Part shown: piece by piece, positions 24,549 to 33,535 of the stretch | How the letters are laid out: every line of letters begins with the position of its first letter | Numbering within the stretch: the stretch's first letter is position 1 | Assembly: GCA_019637265.1 (NCBI GenBank) | Contig: JAHBVY010000001.1 | Span: forward strand, 992,001-1,056,000 | Reading direction: 5' to 3' | From: Polyangiaceae bacterium | Lineage (GTDB): Bacteria > Myxococcota_A > Polyangia > Polyangiales > Polyangiaceae | DNA: 64,000 bases | The notes under the pieces: generated by a model | What the model saw: the letters and a program-made list of their open reading frames with translations, nothing else | Databases searched by the model: none | What the model was told of the DNA's origin: nothing | Position numbers and translations under genes: made by a program

Positions 24549-26075
24549 GTGAAGCTCGCCGCCATCGACATTGGCTCCAACTCGATCCACATGCTGGTGG
24601 TCGAGGCCGAGGGCACCCACTACGAGGTGATCGACCGTGAAAAGGACATGGTCAAGCTCGGGGCTGGCGCCTTCCGCGACCATCGCCTGACCCCGCGCGC
24701 GTTCGAGGCGGGGCTCGAGGTGCTGGGGCGCTACCGCAAGCTGGCCGATCGCCTGGGCGTGGACGAGGTGCTCGCCGTCGCCACCGAGGCGATCCGCGAC
24801 ACGGAGAACGGCGGCGAGTTCTTGTCGCGGGTCAGCAGCGAGACCGGCATCGAGCCGCGGGTGATCTCCGGGCGCGAGGAGGCGCGGCTCATCTACCTGG
24901 CCGTCCGCTACGCCCTCGAGCTGGGGCAAGACAAGATCTTGGAGGTGGACATCGGCGGCGGCAGCGTGGAGCTGCTCGTCGGTGACGCGCGCCACCTGCT
25001 CTTCAGCACCAGCCTGAAGCTGGGCGTGCAGCGGCTGCACGATCTGTTCGGTGACCAGCCGCTCGGTAAGAGCCGGCGCCGGCAGCTCGCGGAGCACGTG
25101 CGGCGGATGGTGGAGCCAGCCCTGGCGCACGCGAAGGGGATCGGCTTTCAGCGCGTGGTGGGCACCTCCGGCACCATCCGCGCCTTGGGCGACGCGGCGC
25201 ACCGCGCGAGCGGTAAGTCTCCCTGGCGATCGGTCAACGCCGAGCAGGTCGACGTCCGCGATCTCCTGCGCCTCACGGACCTGCTGGTGACGCAGCCGCT
25301 CGTCGAGCGCGCGAGCCTCAAGGGCATCGACCGTGAGCGCGCCGACACGGTTCACCTGGGCGCGGTGCTGCTCCAGGAGATCTTATTCCTCGCGGAAGCG
25401 CCCACCCTCACGCTGTGCGAAGCGTCGCTGCGCGACGGCGTGATCCTCGAGTACCTGACCCGGCGCTCTCAGCCAGGCGCGGCTCCCATCCCCGATCTAC
25501 GCCCGCGCGCCATCCAGCAGCTCGCGCGCAAATTCGGGGTGGGCGACGCGCGCGAGCGCCACATCGCCGAGCTGTGCCTGCAGATCTTCGATCAGACGGC
25601 GGTCTACCATCGGCTGGGAGGTGGCGCGCGGGAGCTGCTCGGCTTCGCCGCGCAGCTGTTCGCCGTGGGGCAGTACATTGGGTTCAAGAACTACCAGGCG
25701 CACTCCGCCTACATCATCCGCAGCGCCGGGCTCCGCGGCTTCAACGGCGCCGAGGTGGAGCTGCTCAGCCTGGTGGTGCTGTTCCACCGCAAGGCGGAGC
25801 CCAGCAAGCACCACGAGCGACTGCGAGAGCTGTCCAAGGCGGATCGCCACGCCGTCCAGGTGCTGAGCGCCATCCTACGCGTCGCCGTCGGGCTCGACCG
25901 CGGCAACAGTCAGTCGGTCCGCCACGTGCGCTGCCTGTTCGAGGGCCGCAGCATGCGGCTCTTGGTCTCCGGGGAGGACGATCTGGAGCTGGCGGTTTGG
26001 GGTGGCCAGCGCCGCAGCGAGCCGCTAGGCAAGGCGCTCGACCTCGAGGTCGAGGTCTCGCGCGCCGAGGCTTGA
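24549..26075 (+). CDS. ppx: Exopolyphosphatase / pppGpp phosphohydrolase (Ppx/GppA)
   Basis: The 508-residue protein begins with the ASKHA phosphate-1 loop AAIDIGSNSIHMLV, followed by VATEAIRDTENGGEFL, VISGREEARLIYLAV and the second loop LEVDIGGGSVELLVG. The C-terminal part (about 310-500) has the helical HD-like region of long Ppx proteins, with FKNYQAHSAYIIRSAGLRGF. The family hydrolyses polyphosphate or the pentaphosphate alarmone. Without a neighbouring ppk gene the two activities cannot be separated. The GTG start has GAGG a few bases upstream. Confidence 0.9.
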   Translation: MKLAAIDIGSNSIHMLVVEAEGTHYEVIDREKDMVKLGAGAFRDHRLTPRAFEAGLEVLGRYRKLADRLGVDEVLAVATEAIRDTENGGEFLSRVSSETGIEPRVISGREEARLIYLAVRYALELGQDKILEVDIGGGSVELLVGDARHLLFSTSLKLGVQRLHDLFGDQPLGKSRRRQLAEHVRRMVEPALAHAKGIGFQRVVGTSGTIRALGDAAHRASGKSPWRSVNAEQVDVRDLLRLTDLLVTQPLVERASLKGIDRERADTVHLGAVLLQEILFLAEAPTLTLCEASLRDGVILEYLTRRSQPGAAPIPDLRPRAIQQLARKFGVGDARERHIAELCLQIFDQTAVYHRLGGGARELLGFAAQLFAVGQYIGFKNYQAHSAYIIRSAGLRGFNGAEVELLSLVVLFHRKAEPSKHHERLRELSKADRHAVQVLSAILRVAVGLDRGNSQSVRHVRCLFEGRSMRLLVSGEDDLELAVWGGQRRSEPLGKALDLEVEVSRAEA

Positions 26076-26268
26076 GCCCGCCCGCCGCTGCCTCCTCGGC
26101 GCCCGTGGTGCTGCCCCGTTTCCCTGGCGCGCGGCCCCGACGGGCGAGCGTCCGGCTCAGGCCTCAGCCGCTGAGCCGAGCGGCGCCCGGAGCGCACCCG
26201 AGGGGCCGGGCGCCTCGCCCCAAAGGATGCTACCCCGCCCGCCGCCAACCGTCCGTGTTCCCCCCGTC

Positions 26269-28779
26269 ATGACCGCCACGCCTCAACCCGACCCCACCGC
26301 TTCGGACCCCGAGCTCGAGGAGATCGTCCTCGACGAGCGGCGCTGCCTCGAGCGCGTCACCCAGCACCTGCTCACCAAGGGGCGCGAGCGCCCCGAGGTG
26401 CACGTGATCGACTACGACACCCAGCTCATCAGCCTGCGTGACCAAATCGCGAACGCGCGGCTGGAGGACGTGCCGCCGCTGGTGGAGCAGATGGAGCGGG
26501 TGGCGACGCTCGCCTCACGGCAGCGCGTGAACGTGGAGGGCTGGGTGGACCCCACGTCGCCCTACTTCGGCCGGATGGTGCTGTCGGAGAACGAGCGCAC
26601 GCGCGAGGTGCTGATCGGACGCTCCACTTACCTGGACACTCAGAGCGGCGTGCGCATCGTCGACTGGCGCGACGCCCCCATCAGTCGCCTCTACTACCGC
26701 TATGAGGAGGGCGAGGACTACGCCGAGGTCTTCGGGGAGCGCGAGGTGGAGGGGGACGTGGTGGTGCGGCGCAGCCTCGCCATCACCGAGGGCGTGCTGA
26801 GGCGCATCGTGTCGCCTCAGGGCACCTTCGTGTGCACCGACGCCGGGCAGTGGCGAAGGTCAGGCGCCTCCACCAAGCTCGCCGGCGGCCAAGGCGCGGC
26901 GCTGCGCGCCGAGGATCACCACCGCCCCGGCAAGCTCGGGGTGCAGGCGAGCGACGGGCGCGAGGACAAGCACCTGAAGGAGATCACCGCGCTGATCGAT
27001 CCGCGGCAGTTCGATCTCATCACCCGCCCCGACGCGGGGCTGGTCGTGATCCAGGGCGGCGCCGGCAGCGGCAAGACCACGATCGGGCTGCACCGGCTCG
27101 CCTACCTCGCCTTCCAAGACGCGCGCCGTTTCCGCCCGGATAAAATGCTGGTGGTGGTGTTCAACGACGCGCTGGCTCGCTACGTGGCGCGCGTGCTGCC
27201 GGCGCTCGGCGTGAGCGGGGTGGCGGTGCGCACCTACGAGGAGTGGGCGAGCAAGCTGCGCCTCGCCCACGTGAGCGGCCTACCGCGCCACTACAGCGAC
27301 GACACGCCGAACCACGTCACGCGGCTGAAGAAGCACCCGCTGATGCTGACCGCCATGGACGAGTATGCCCAGCGCCTGAGCCAGCGGATCCGTGACGAGC
27401 TGGCCGAAGCGCTGGGCAGCGCCAGTGAGGGTGAAGCCGGGACAGCGCTGCTCGGCTCGTTCGATCCGCCGAAGCGCCGGGACGCGCTGCGTCCCCTCGC
27501 CCACCGCATCCACGGCGCCGAGACCCAACTGAAGAAGCTGGACCTCCCTGGGGCCGCGCGGCTCGGCGCCGAGAGCGTGCTCCGGCGCGCCGCCGCGCAG
27601 GCGCGCGACGTGGTCAGCGCCTGGGCCGAAATCTTGAGCGACCTGCCGGCGCTCCGGCGCTTGTTCCAGGGCAACACGGACTTGACTCCGGCGGAGCTCG
27701 AGCGCGCCCACGCCTGGGCAGCTCACCAGACGGGGCTCGTCACGGAGGAGCTCGAGCAGCGCCAAGAGGCCGCGGCAGAGCGCGCCGAGCGCCTCTCGGA
27801 GCGCGCTCCGAGGGAGCGTGACGCGGGCAGCGCCGAGCGGTATCACGGCGAGCGCGAGCGGAGCGAGCGCGCCCGGAGCCGGGCGGAGCTCGGCGCGAGT
27901 GAGGACGACGAGCAGGGCGTCGGGCGGCGCGCCATCGACGGCGGGGAGGTCGAAGAGGTGGCCAAGCTCGACCGTGAGGACGACACCCTGCTGCTGTACT
28001 TGGTGCAGCAGCTGCGCGGTCCGCTGCTGCGCGGCAAGGGCGGTGACGCGCTCGTCTATGAGCACGCGCTGATCGACGAGGCTCAAGATCTGAGCCCGGT
28101 GGAGCTCTCCGTGTTGATCGGCACCGTGAGCCGCGCGCGCAGCGTGACCCTGGCGGGTGACGTGGCGCAGCGGCTGCACATGGACAACGGCTTCAAGAGC
28201 TGGGAGGACACCCTCGCGCAGCTCCACCTCGATCACGTGGAGGTCGAGCCGCTCAAGCTGAGCTACCGCTCCACGCGCGAGGTGCTGGAGTTCGCGCGGG
28301 AGGTGCTGGGCCCGCTCGCGAGCGCCGAGGAGCCGGTCGCCACCCGCGCCGGCGCCAAGGTGGAGCTGTTCCGCTTCGCGCAGTCGGGGGACGCGGTCGG
28401 CTTCCTGGCGGAGTCGCTGCGCTCACTGATGGCCGAGGAGCCGAGCGCCACCGTCTGTCTGGTGGCGCGCTACCCAGAGCAGGCGGATCTTTATTACAAC
28501 GGGCTGAAGCGCGCGGAGGTGCCGTTCCTGCGACGCATCGCTCACCAAGATTTCCCATTCCGGGCGGGGGTGGACGTCACCGACGTGCGGCAGGTGAAGG
28601 GGCTCGAGTTCGACTACGTGGTGCTGCTCGACGTGACGCAGAGCTCCTACCCAGAGGACGACGAGTCGCGCCACCTGCTGCACATCGCGGCCACCCGCGC
28701 CGCCCATCAGCTGTGGGTGATCGCCCCGGGGAAGCCGAGCGCGCTGTTGCCGGCGGAGTTGCGTGAGCGTGGCTATTAA
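26269..28779 (+). CDS. HelD-like UvrD/Rep-family helicase
   Basis: The 836-residue protein has an N-terminal helical region, YFGRMVLSENERTREVLIGR and VDWRDAPISRLYYRYEEG (typical of HelD relatives), then Walker A GGAGSGKTTIGLHRL near residue 265 and Walker B LIDEAQDLSPVE near 603, plus motifs LAGDVAQRL, LKLSYRS and VTDVRQVKGLEFDYVVLLD. HelD proteins clear stalled RNA polymerase from DNA. A charged Glu/Arg-rich insertion (about 500-575) separates the two halves of the motor. The start at 26269 is the first good ATG after a GC-rich gap. Confidence 0.85.
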   Translation: MTATPQPDPTASDPELEEIVLDERRCLERVTQHLLTKGRERPEVHVIDYDTQLISLRDQIANARLEDVPPLVEQMERVATLASRQRVNVEGWVDPTSPYFGRMVLSENERTREVLIGRSTYLDTQSGVRIVDWRDAPISRLYYRYEEGEDYAEVFGEREVEGDVVVRRSLAITEGVLRRIVSPQGTFVCTDAGQWRRSGASTKLAGGQGAALRAEDHHRPGKLGVQASDGREDKHLKEITALIDPRQFDLITRPDAGLVVIQGGAGSGKTTIGLHRLAYLAFQDARRFRPDKMLVVVFNDALARYVARVLPALGVSGVAVRTYEEWASKLRLAHVSGLPRHYSDDTPNHVTRLKKHPLMLTAMDEYAQRLSQRIRDELAEALGSASEGEAGTALLGSFDPPKRRDALRPLAHRIHGAETQLKKLDLPGAARLGAESVLRRAAAQARDVVSAWAEILSDLPALRRLFQGNTDLTPAELERAHAWAAHQTGLVTEELEQRQEAAAERAERLSERAPRERDAGSAERYHGERERSERARSRAELGASEDDEQGVGRRAIDGGEVEEVAKLDREDDTLLLYLVQQLRGPLLRGKGGDALVYEHALIDEAQDLSPVELSVLIGTVSRARSVTLAGDVAQRLHMDNGFKSWEDTLAQLHLDHVEVEPLKLSYRSTREVLEFAREVLGPLASAEEPVATRAGAKVELFRFAQSGDAVGFLAESLRSLMAEEPSATVCLVARYPEQADLYYNGLKRAEVPFLRRIAHQDFPFRAGVDVTDVRQVKGLEFDYVVLLDVTQSSYPEDDESRHLLHIAATRAAHQLWVIAPGKPSALLPAELRERGY

Positions 28780-28795
28780 ACGATGCTCCTCCCCC

Positions 28796-29872
28796 ATGAA
28801 GCGCGGCGCTCGAGGCAACGTCTCCCCCTTCGCGCCAGCGAAGCGCTTCGTGGCCACGCTGCTCGGCCCGCTGGGCGTCGGCGTGGTCAGCCTCGCCCTG
28901 ACAGGCAGCGCGGGCTGCGCTAGACAGGGCAACGAACGACCCGCCGCCGAGCCCCGGGTGAGCGACGCGCCGCCGCCACGAGACCCAGACGACGGGCCCA
29001 GGTACACCCGCATCGACTACCCCGTCCCGGAGGCGTTCTACGGGGTGCGGGTGTCGGACGGGGTGGAGCTATCACCTGACGAGCTCCTCTCGGAGCTCGC
29101 GCAGGCGAGCGCGGTGTGCGTCGGCGAGCGCCACGACGACCCCCACCACCACTGGGCGCAGTACCGGGTGCTGAGCGAGCTGATCGAGCGCCGCGCCATG
29201 AGCGGCCGCGAGCTCGCGCTGGGCCTGGAGATGGTCCCCGTGAGCGGCCAGAGCGCGCTCTCGCGCTGGTCACGGCGCGACACGCGCACCAAACAGGCGC
29301 TGCAAGAGCTCGATTGGAACGAGACCTGGGGCTACGATTTCGGGCTCTACGCGCCGCTTTGGCGCCTGGCGCGCGCCCACCAGGTGGAGCTCATCGCCCT
29401 CAACGTGCCGCGCGAGCTCACCCGCAAGATCGCTCAGGGCGGCCTCCGCTCGCTCTCACGGACCGAGCGCCGCGCGCTGCCGCAGCGGATGCACCTGGGG
29501 GACCGCGAGCATCGTCAGGCCTTCGACCAAGCCATGGTGCACCACCCCGCGCCCCCCGCCGGCGCGCACAGCGGAGGGGAGCACGGCGGCCACCTCGATC
29601 ACTACTACGAGGCGCAGGTCACCTGGGACGAGGGCATGGCGGAGCAAGCCGCCGCCTGGCTCACCAAGCGCCAACCCGCCCGCCAAATGCTCATCTTGGC
29701 CGGCACCGCCCACTGCCAAGACAGCGCCATCCCCCGCCGCCTGCGGCGCCGCGCCGCGGAGGCCACCACCGCCAGCGTGCGCCCCTGGCACCCCGACGAA
29801 GGCGTCACCCTGGCCGCCGTGGTCGAAACGAAGCGCTACGACTACGTCATCGCCCTGACCGAGGCGCCGTAG
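28796..29872 (+). CDS. ChaN-family haem-binding-like lipoprotein
   Basis: The 358-residue product begins 16 bases after the helicase stop (GTG 28763 is an alternative that would overlap it). It has a signal with lipobox GSAGC. The conserved core follows: VCVGERHDDPHHHWAQYRVL, LGLEMVPVSGQ, WGYDFGLYAPLWRLAR and LILAGTAHCQDSAIPRRL, all typical of the ChaN / haem-binding uptake family related to the EreA-like fold. A His/Gly-rich insertion (PAGAHSGGEHGGHLDHYYE) may bind metal. Haem binding has been reported for ChaN of Campylobacter; here it is inferred. Confidence 0.82.
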   Translation: MKRGARGNVSPFAPAKRFVATLLGPLGVGVVSLALTGSAGCARQGNERPAAEPRVSDAPPPRDPDDGPRYTRIDYPVPEAFYGVRVSDGVELSPDELLSELAQASAVCVGERHDDPHHHWAQYRVLSELIERRAMSGRELALGLEMVPVSGQSALSRWSRRDTRTKQALQELDWNETWGYDFGLYAPLWRLARAHQVELIALNVPRELTRKIAQGGLRSLSRTERRALPQRMHLGDREHRQAFDQAMVHHPAPPAGAHSGGEHGGHLDHYYEAQVTWDEGMAEQAAAWLTKRQPARQMLILAGTAHCQDSAIPRRLRRRAAEATTASVRPWHPDEGVTLAAVVETKRYDYVIALTEAP

Positions 29873-29891
29873 TTTTGGCCACGGGGCGTGA

Positions 29892-29917
29892 GGGCAGCCA
29901 CAGGGGGCTGCCCCTAC
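29892..29917. repeat. REP-like GC-rich palindrome, single unit
   Basis: GGGCAGCC (29892-29899) pairs with GGCTGCCC (29906-29913) around ACAGGG and is followed by CTAC, the same layout as the pair at 7615. The two arm changes compensate each other, which indicates that the pairing itself is kept. Confidence 0.7.
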
Positions 29918-30008
29918 CGGTAGGCTGATGTGCGTGAGCAGCCACGGGCTGCGTCATGGGGCCTCGCGGCTGCGAGCGCGTCGCCGCCGATCAGATCAGG
30001 CTGACTGC

Positions 30009-31019
30009 TCAATTGGGGCGGAAGCGGAGCAGGCCCTTGATGCGGAGGGTGACCTCTTGGCTTTGGGTGCCGCGGGTGCTCTTCATCGTGATCTTGGCGC
30101 TCGTCTTCACGCGGCCCTTGGGCGCGGGGTTGTCGAGGTTGAAGTAGGTCTCGCCCTCCCCCTTCGAGCTCATGCGCACCAGCTCCGTCTTCACGTCGGC
30201 TGGCAGCCCCGGCACCTGAATGCGCCCCTTGGGCGCTTGCTGCCGGATCTCGATCAGGGCGCGCCCGACGTTGCCCTCCAGGGAGATGAGCTCGTACACC
30301 GCCAGCTGGGTCAGGGTCATGCCCGCCTGGGCGACGGAGTTGTTGACCAGCCACTTGGCGCCCACGCCGACGGGCTCCTCGGGCAGCGGCGCGCTCATCC
30401 CGCCCAGGTTGGCCTGGAGCCCCTGGAGGATTTGCTGCACCTCGGCTGACTTGCCCTTGGTGGCCTCGAAGCTGAGCCGCTTCTGGACGCCGCGATCGGT
30501 CACAACGCTCACGCCCTTCAGTTCGGGGACCTGACCGAGCGCCGCCTCGAGCTCCTTGCGGAGCGGCTCGGGCAGGCTCCCGAGGTTCGTGATCTTGGGG
30601 CGCTTGCCCAACACCTGGATGGCGAACTCGCCGGCCACTGGGGGTTTGCCGACCTTCAGCTCCGCCAGCATCTCCAGGCGCGGGACGAAGCCGGCCTCCT
30701 CACGCTGGCCGGCGGCCTCGACCGCCAGCTCACTCCGAGTGGTGATCTTCACCTTGCCACCCGCGCCCACCGGGAAGCGGTAACGCAAGGTGCGGCGCGG
30801 CTCGCTGCCAGGATCCAACAGCACGATTTGACCCGAGCGCGTCTTCGGCAGCTTGTCCCAGACGCTCTTTTTCTTGGTCTTCGCCAGCGCGGGCATCGCG
30901 GGCGCCGAAACGGGCGCCTCTCGCAGGCTGGCTGGCGCTTTCGTCTCGGCCCCGAGGCTCGGCGACGACAAGGCCGCCCCCAACCAGAGCAGCGCCGCGG
31001 TCCACTTCGCAACACTCAT
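30009..31019 (-). CDS. Secreted protein of unknown function
   Basis: The 336-residue product (ATG 31019) has a Sec signal peptide (about 1-25, cut near LGA). The rest is a strand-rich domain with RRTLRYRFPVGAGGKVKITT, a middle helical stretch (PEPLRKELEAALGQVPELKG) and GRVKTSAKITMKSTRG near the end. It resembles uncharacterised periplasmic proteins of the DUF6263 kind, but I am not sure. TAACCG lies seven bases before the ATG and there is no ribosome site, another possible near-leaderless start. It lies 94 bases downstream of apaG on the same strand. Confidence 0.65.
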   Translation of the reverse strand: MSVAKWTAALLWLGAALSSPSLGAETKAPASLREAPVSAPAMPALAKTKKKSVWDKLPKTRSGQIVLLDPGSEPRRTLRYRFPVGAGGKVKITTRSELAVEAAGQREEAGFVPRLEMLAELKVGKPPVAGEFAIQVLGKRPKITNLGSLPEPLRKELEAALGQVPELKGVSVVTDRGVQKRLSFEATKGKSAEVQQILQGLQANLGGMSAPLPEEPVGVGAKWLVNNSVAQAGMTLTQLAVYELISLEGNVGRALIEIRQQAPKGRIQVPGLPADVKTELVRMSSKGEGETYFNLDNPAPKGRVKTSAKITMKSTRGTQSQEVTLRIKGLLRFRPN

Positions 31020-31113
31020 CGAGCCACGGTTACCCCGGGCGCCCCTGGATCGCCAGCTCACGGCGACGTGGGACGAGCCGCGCGCCGCTTCCATTCGATG
31101 CGGCGCGCGCCGC

Positions 31114-31506
31114 TCACTGCACCAAATCGGGCTGACTCAGCGAAAACGGCGCGATCTCGGCGTCGAAGCGCTCGCCGTCCTCCGTCACCATCTGGTAGCT
31201 GCCGCGCATCGAGCCGAACGGCGTCGGGAGCGGGCAGCCCGAGACGTAGTCGAACTGCTCCCCCGTCGCGAGCACCGGCTGCTCCCCGACGACCCCTGGA
31301 CCGCGCACCTCCTGCACCTCCCCCCGCGCGTCGGTGATGATCCAGTGCCGCGAGAGCAGCTGCACCGTCTCCTCGCCCTCGTTCACGATCGAGACCTGGT
31401 ACACGTAAAACCAGCGCCCACGCTCGGGCTGCGACTGCTCTGGGAGGTAGCGCGGCACCACTTGGATCCGGACGCCGCGCGTGACCGCCTCACTCCCGAA
31501 CTGCAT
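31114..31506 (-). CDS. apaG: ApaG family protein
   Basis: The 130-residue protein matches ApaG along its length: TRGVRIQVVPRYLPEQSQPE, FVYQVSIVNEGEETVQLLSR, HWIITDARGEVQEVRGPGVV, GEQPVLATGEQFDYVSGCPL and GSMRGSYQMVTEDGERFD. It is an immunoglobulin-like beta sandwich; mutants in enterobacteria show altered cobalt/magnesium efflux, and its exact job is still unclear. It is cytoplasmic and probably stands in its own unit, as the upstream gene ends 125 bases away. Confidence 0.93.
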   Translation of the reverse strand: MQFGSEAVTRGVRIQVVPRYLPEQSQPERGRWFYVYQVSIVNEGEETVQLLSRHWIITDARGEVQEVRGPGVVGEQPVLATGEQFDYVSGCPLPTPFGSMRGSYQMVTEDGERFDAEIAPFSLSQPDLVQ

Positions 31507-31595
31507 GCCGCCCCCTTACCAGCGACCCGCTGAGGGCGCCAACGCGTTCATCCGGTGGGCACGCAAGGCCGCTGATGGCACCTGAGCGGGGGCGA

Positions 31596-31607
31596 CCCCC
31601 CCAAAAA
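31596..31607 (-). repeat. T-run/G-run motif of the composite intergenic repeat
   Basis: On the minus strand this reads TTTTTGGGGGGG. The same kind of junction recurs at 40567, 51214, 55892 and 60058. No hairpin stands next to it, so it is unlikely to be a terminator. Confidence 0.6.
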
Positions 31608-31631
31608 GTCCAGCGAGTGATCGAACGGGAC

Positions 31632-33173
31632 CTACGGTGCGCTGGCTGCCTGGCGCCTGGCTTGCTCCAGCCGCTGCTTGGCCGCCGCGAGGGCCTGGGG
31701 GCGCGCCCGACGCCCGGTGAGCGCCGCCCAACCCGCCACCTCCGCTTCGAGCGTCGTCACCGCGTCGGCGTAGCGCTTCGCCGCGATTTGGAAGCTAGCC
31801 TGACGTTCGAGGTACATCAGCCGCCTGGGACCGTTCGCCAGCTTCACGGCGCGCGCGATGGCATCGATAGCGTCCTGGCTGCGCCCCAGCCGCTGATACA
31901 CCAAGCTGAGCCGCGCCGGCGCCTCCGCCGAGGTGGGGAGCTGCCGCTCGCGCGCCTCGAGCATCTCGAGCGCCTCCTGCACGCGCCCCAGCTGTAGGTA
32001 GGCAGCCGCCCTACCTGAATCGAAGGTCGCCTGCAGCTCGGGCTCCGGCGCCGCCTTCGCCGCCGCCTCCAGCACCTCGAGCCCCCGCTGATCCGCGGCG
32101 CGCTGCGCTGCTTTGTCGCCGAGCAGGGAGTGCGCGTAGCCGAGGATGCGCAGGGCGTCCGCCACGTCGTCCGGTGACATCTCCACGGGCGGCACCTCGA
32201 GCAGCGCCGTGAGGCGCGCTGTCACGGCCTTCGCGGTGCGCTGAATCGCGGCTCGATCGCGGAGCCCCTCGGCGCAGCTCATGAGCTGAAGCGCAAAATC
32301 CGCTGGGATCGACGCGCCGCGAACCTTGCCCAGGTGCTCCATGCCCACCCGCACGCACTCGCGCGCCTGACCCGCGCGCGCCAGGCTCCCGAGCCAGCCC
32401 TTCAGCACCTCGCTCTCGCGGGGCCAGTCCGGCGGCGCGCGCCTGAGCGCCTCGGCGTAGGCCGCCGCGGCCTCGCGATGCTTGGATTCCGCGTGGAAAC
32501 GCCTTGCCCGCACCAGCGCCTCGACGGGGCCGCCAGTCGCCTCACCCGACAGCGCCTCGTGCGCCTCGATGGAGCCGTCCAAGAACCCGCGCAGCTCCGC
32601 CACGCTGGCCGAGCCGGGCCACATCCCGAGCACCGCCCCCTCGCCATCCAGCACGAAGAAGCTCGGCAGCATCTCCACCGCGTAGCGCTCCATGAAGTCC
32701 GCGTTCACCTCGCGGTCCGTGTCCAGCTCGACGAAGATGAGCCGCTCACGGTAGCCGCCCAGGCTCGGATCCGTCAGCACGTAGTTCTTCATCGAGAGGC
32801 AGGTGTGGCACCAGGTGGCCCACGCATCGACGAGCACCAGCTTGCCTGCCTGACGCGCCTCGGCGAGGGCACCGGGCAGGTCATCTGCCCATTTCGTAGG
32901 CTCGGCTGACTTCACCTCGGGCGCGGGGCCTGCCTCTGGCAGCGCAGCAGACGTGGTGGGCGGCGGCGCGCCCTTCGCCTCGGGCGCCGCCGGACTGGAG
33001 CAGGCGATGGCCAGGCAGCTTAGGCCCAGGAAGCCCACGCGACTCACGAAGCCTGCGCGGCTTGGGAGCCCGACGCTCACCGGAGAGCGACGCTCGCCGC
33101 CGCAGCCTGGGGGCTGATGGCCCGCCGACATCGACCCAGTGCCAACCGAACCCCCTCGATCCTCAGCGCTCAC
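31632..33173 (-). CDS. Thioredoxin-fold lipoprotein with C-terminal TPR repeats
   Basis: The 513-residue product has a long polar N-terminus, then a signal with lipobox LAIAC near residue 58. Residues about 95-210 are a thioredoxin fold of the DsbD-gamma/thiol-disulfide type: LVLVDAWATWCHTCLSMKNY has the active CxxC (CHTC), and YAVEMLPSFFVLD carries the cis-Pro. The remaining 290 residues are helical repeats resembling TPRs (AAYLQLGRVQEALEMLEARE). It probably reduces or isomerises disulfides in the periplasm. GTG 33173 is taken as start because TAGGCT lies six bases before it, as in other leaderless candidates; ATG 33131 is the alternative. Confidence 0.82.
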   Translation of the reverse strand: MSAEDRGGSVGTGSMSAGHQPPGCGGERRSPVSVGLPSRAGFVSRVGFLGLSCLAIACSSPAAPEAKGAPPPTTSAALPEAGPAPEVKSAEPTKWADDLPGALAEARQAGKLVLVDAWATWCHTCLSMKNYVLTDPSLGGYRERLIFVELDTDREVNADFMERYAVEMLPSFFVLDGEGAVLGMWPGSASVAELRGFLDGSIEAHEALSGEATGGPVEALVRARRFHAESKHREAAAAYAEALRRAPPDWPRESEVLKGWLGSLARAGQARECVRVGMEHLGKVRGASIPADFALQLMSCAEGLRDRAAIQRTAKAVTARLTALLEVPPVEMSPDDVADALRILGYAHSLLGDKAAQRAADQRGLEVLEAAAKAAPEPELQATFDSGRAAAYLQLGRVQEALEMLEARERQLPTSAEAPARLSLVYQRLGRSQDAIDAIARAVKLANGPRRLMYLERQASFQIAAKRYADAVTTLEAEVAGWAALTGRRARPQALAAAKQRLEQARRQAASAP

Positions 33174-33179
33174 TGGCGG

Positions 33180-33185
33180 AGCCTA
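33180..33185 (-). promoter_or_regulatory. -10-like TAGGCT, leaderless start of the thioredoxin-TPR gene
   Basis: On the minus strand TAGGCT is followed by six bases and then the GTG at 33173, the same spacing as at the kinase gene. Confidence 0.5.
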
Positions 33186-33535
33186 GCACCAATCAGCGCG
33201 CCGCCCGACAGGCGCCCTTCGGAGCCCGGCCCTTCGGGATGCGTGACTTGGTTCGCGCGAGCGCGCCGCGCCAGGCACCTCGTACGAAGGGAGCTTGGTT
33301 GGCTTGGTTGGGGGTTGGACGGCACCGCGATGGGCCGCGCCGCGAGCTCAGCGCCTCAGGTAGGGGCAGGCCTGCCCTCTGCGCGACGCGTCCCGCCCCT
33401 AACCAGCGCCTGATCCGAGAGCTGCACCGGCTCACCACCTGCTCGGCCTCCGGGCTCAACGTGACCGCGAAATCAGGCCACACTGCCGGATCTGAGTGGT
33501 AGGCTGGTGTCGGCGCGCGAAGCGTCGTTTGGCTT
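33186..33535. other. Gene-free stretch with composite repeat
   Basis: No convincing gene. It contains TTGGGGGTTGGACGGCACCG at 33308-33327, whose 20 bases recur exactly in reverse at 48159-48178, and TGGTAGGCT at 33497-33505, a possible -10 region for the amidotransferase gene. Confidence 0.7.
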
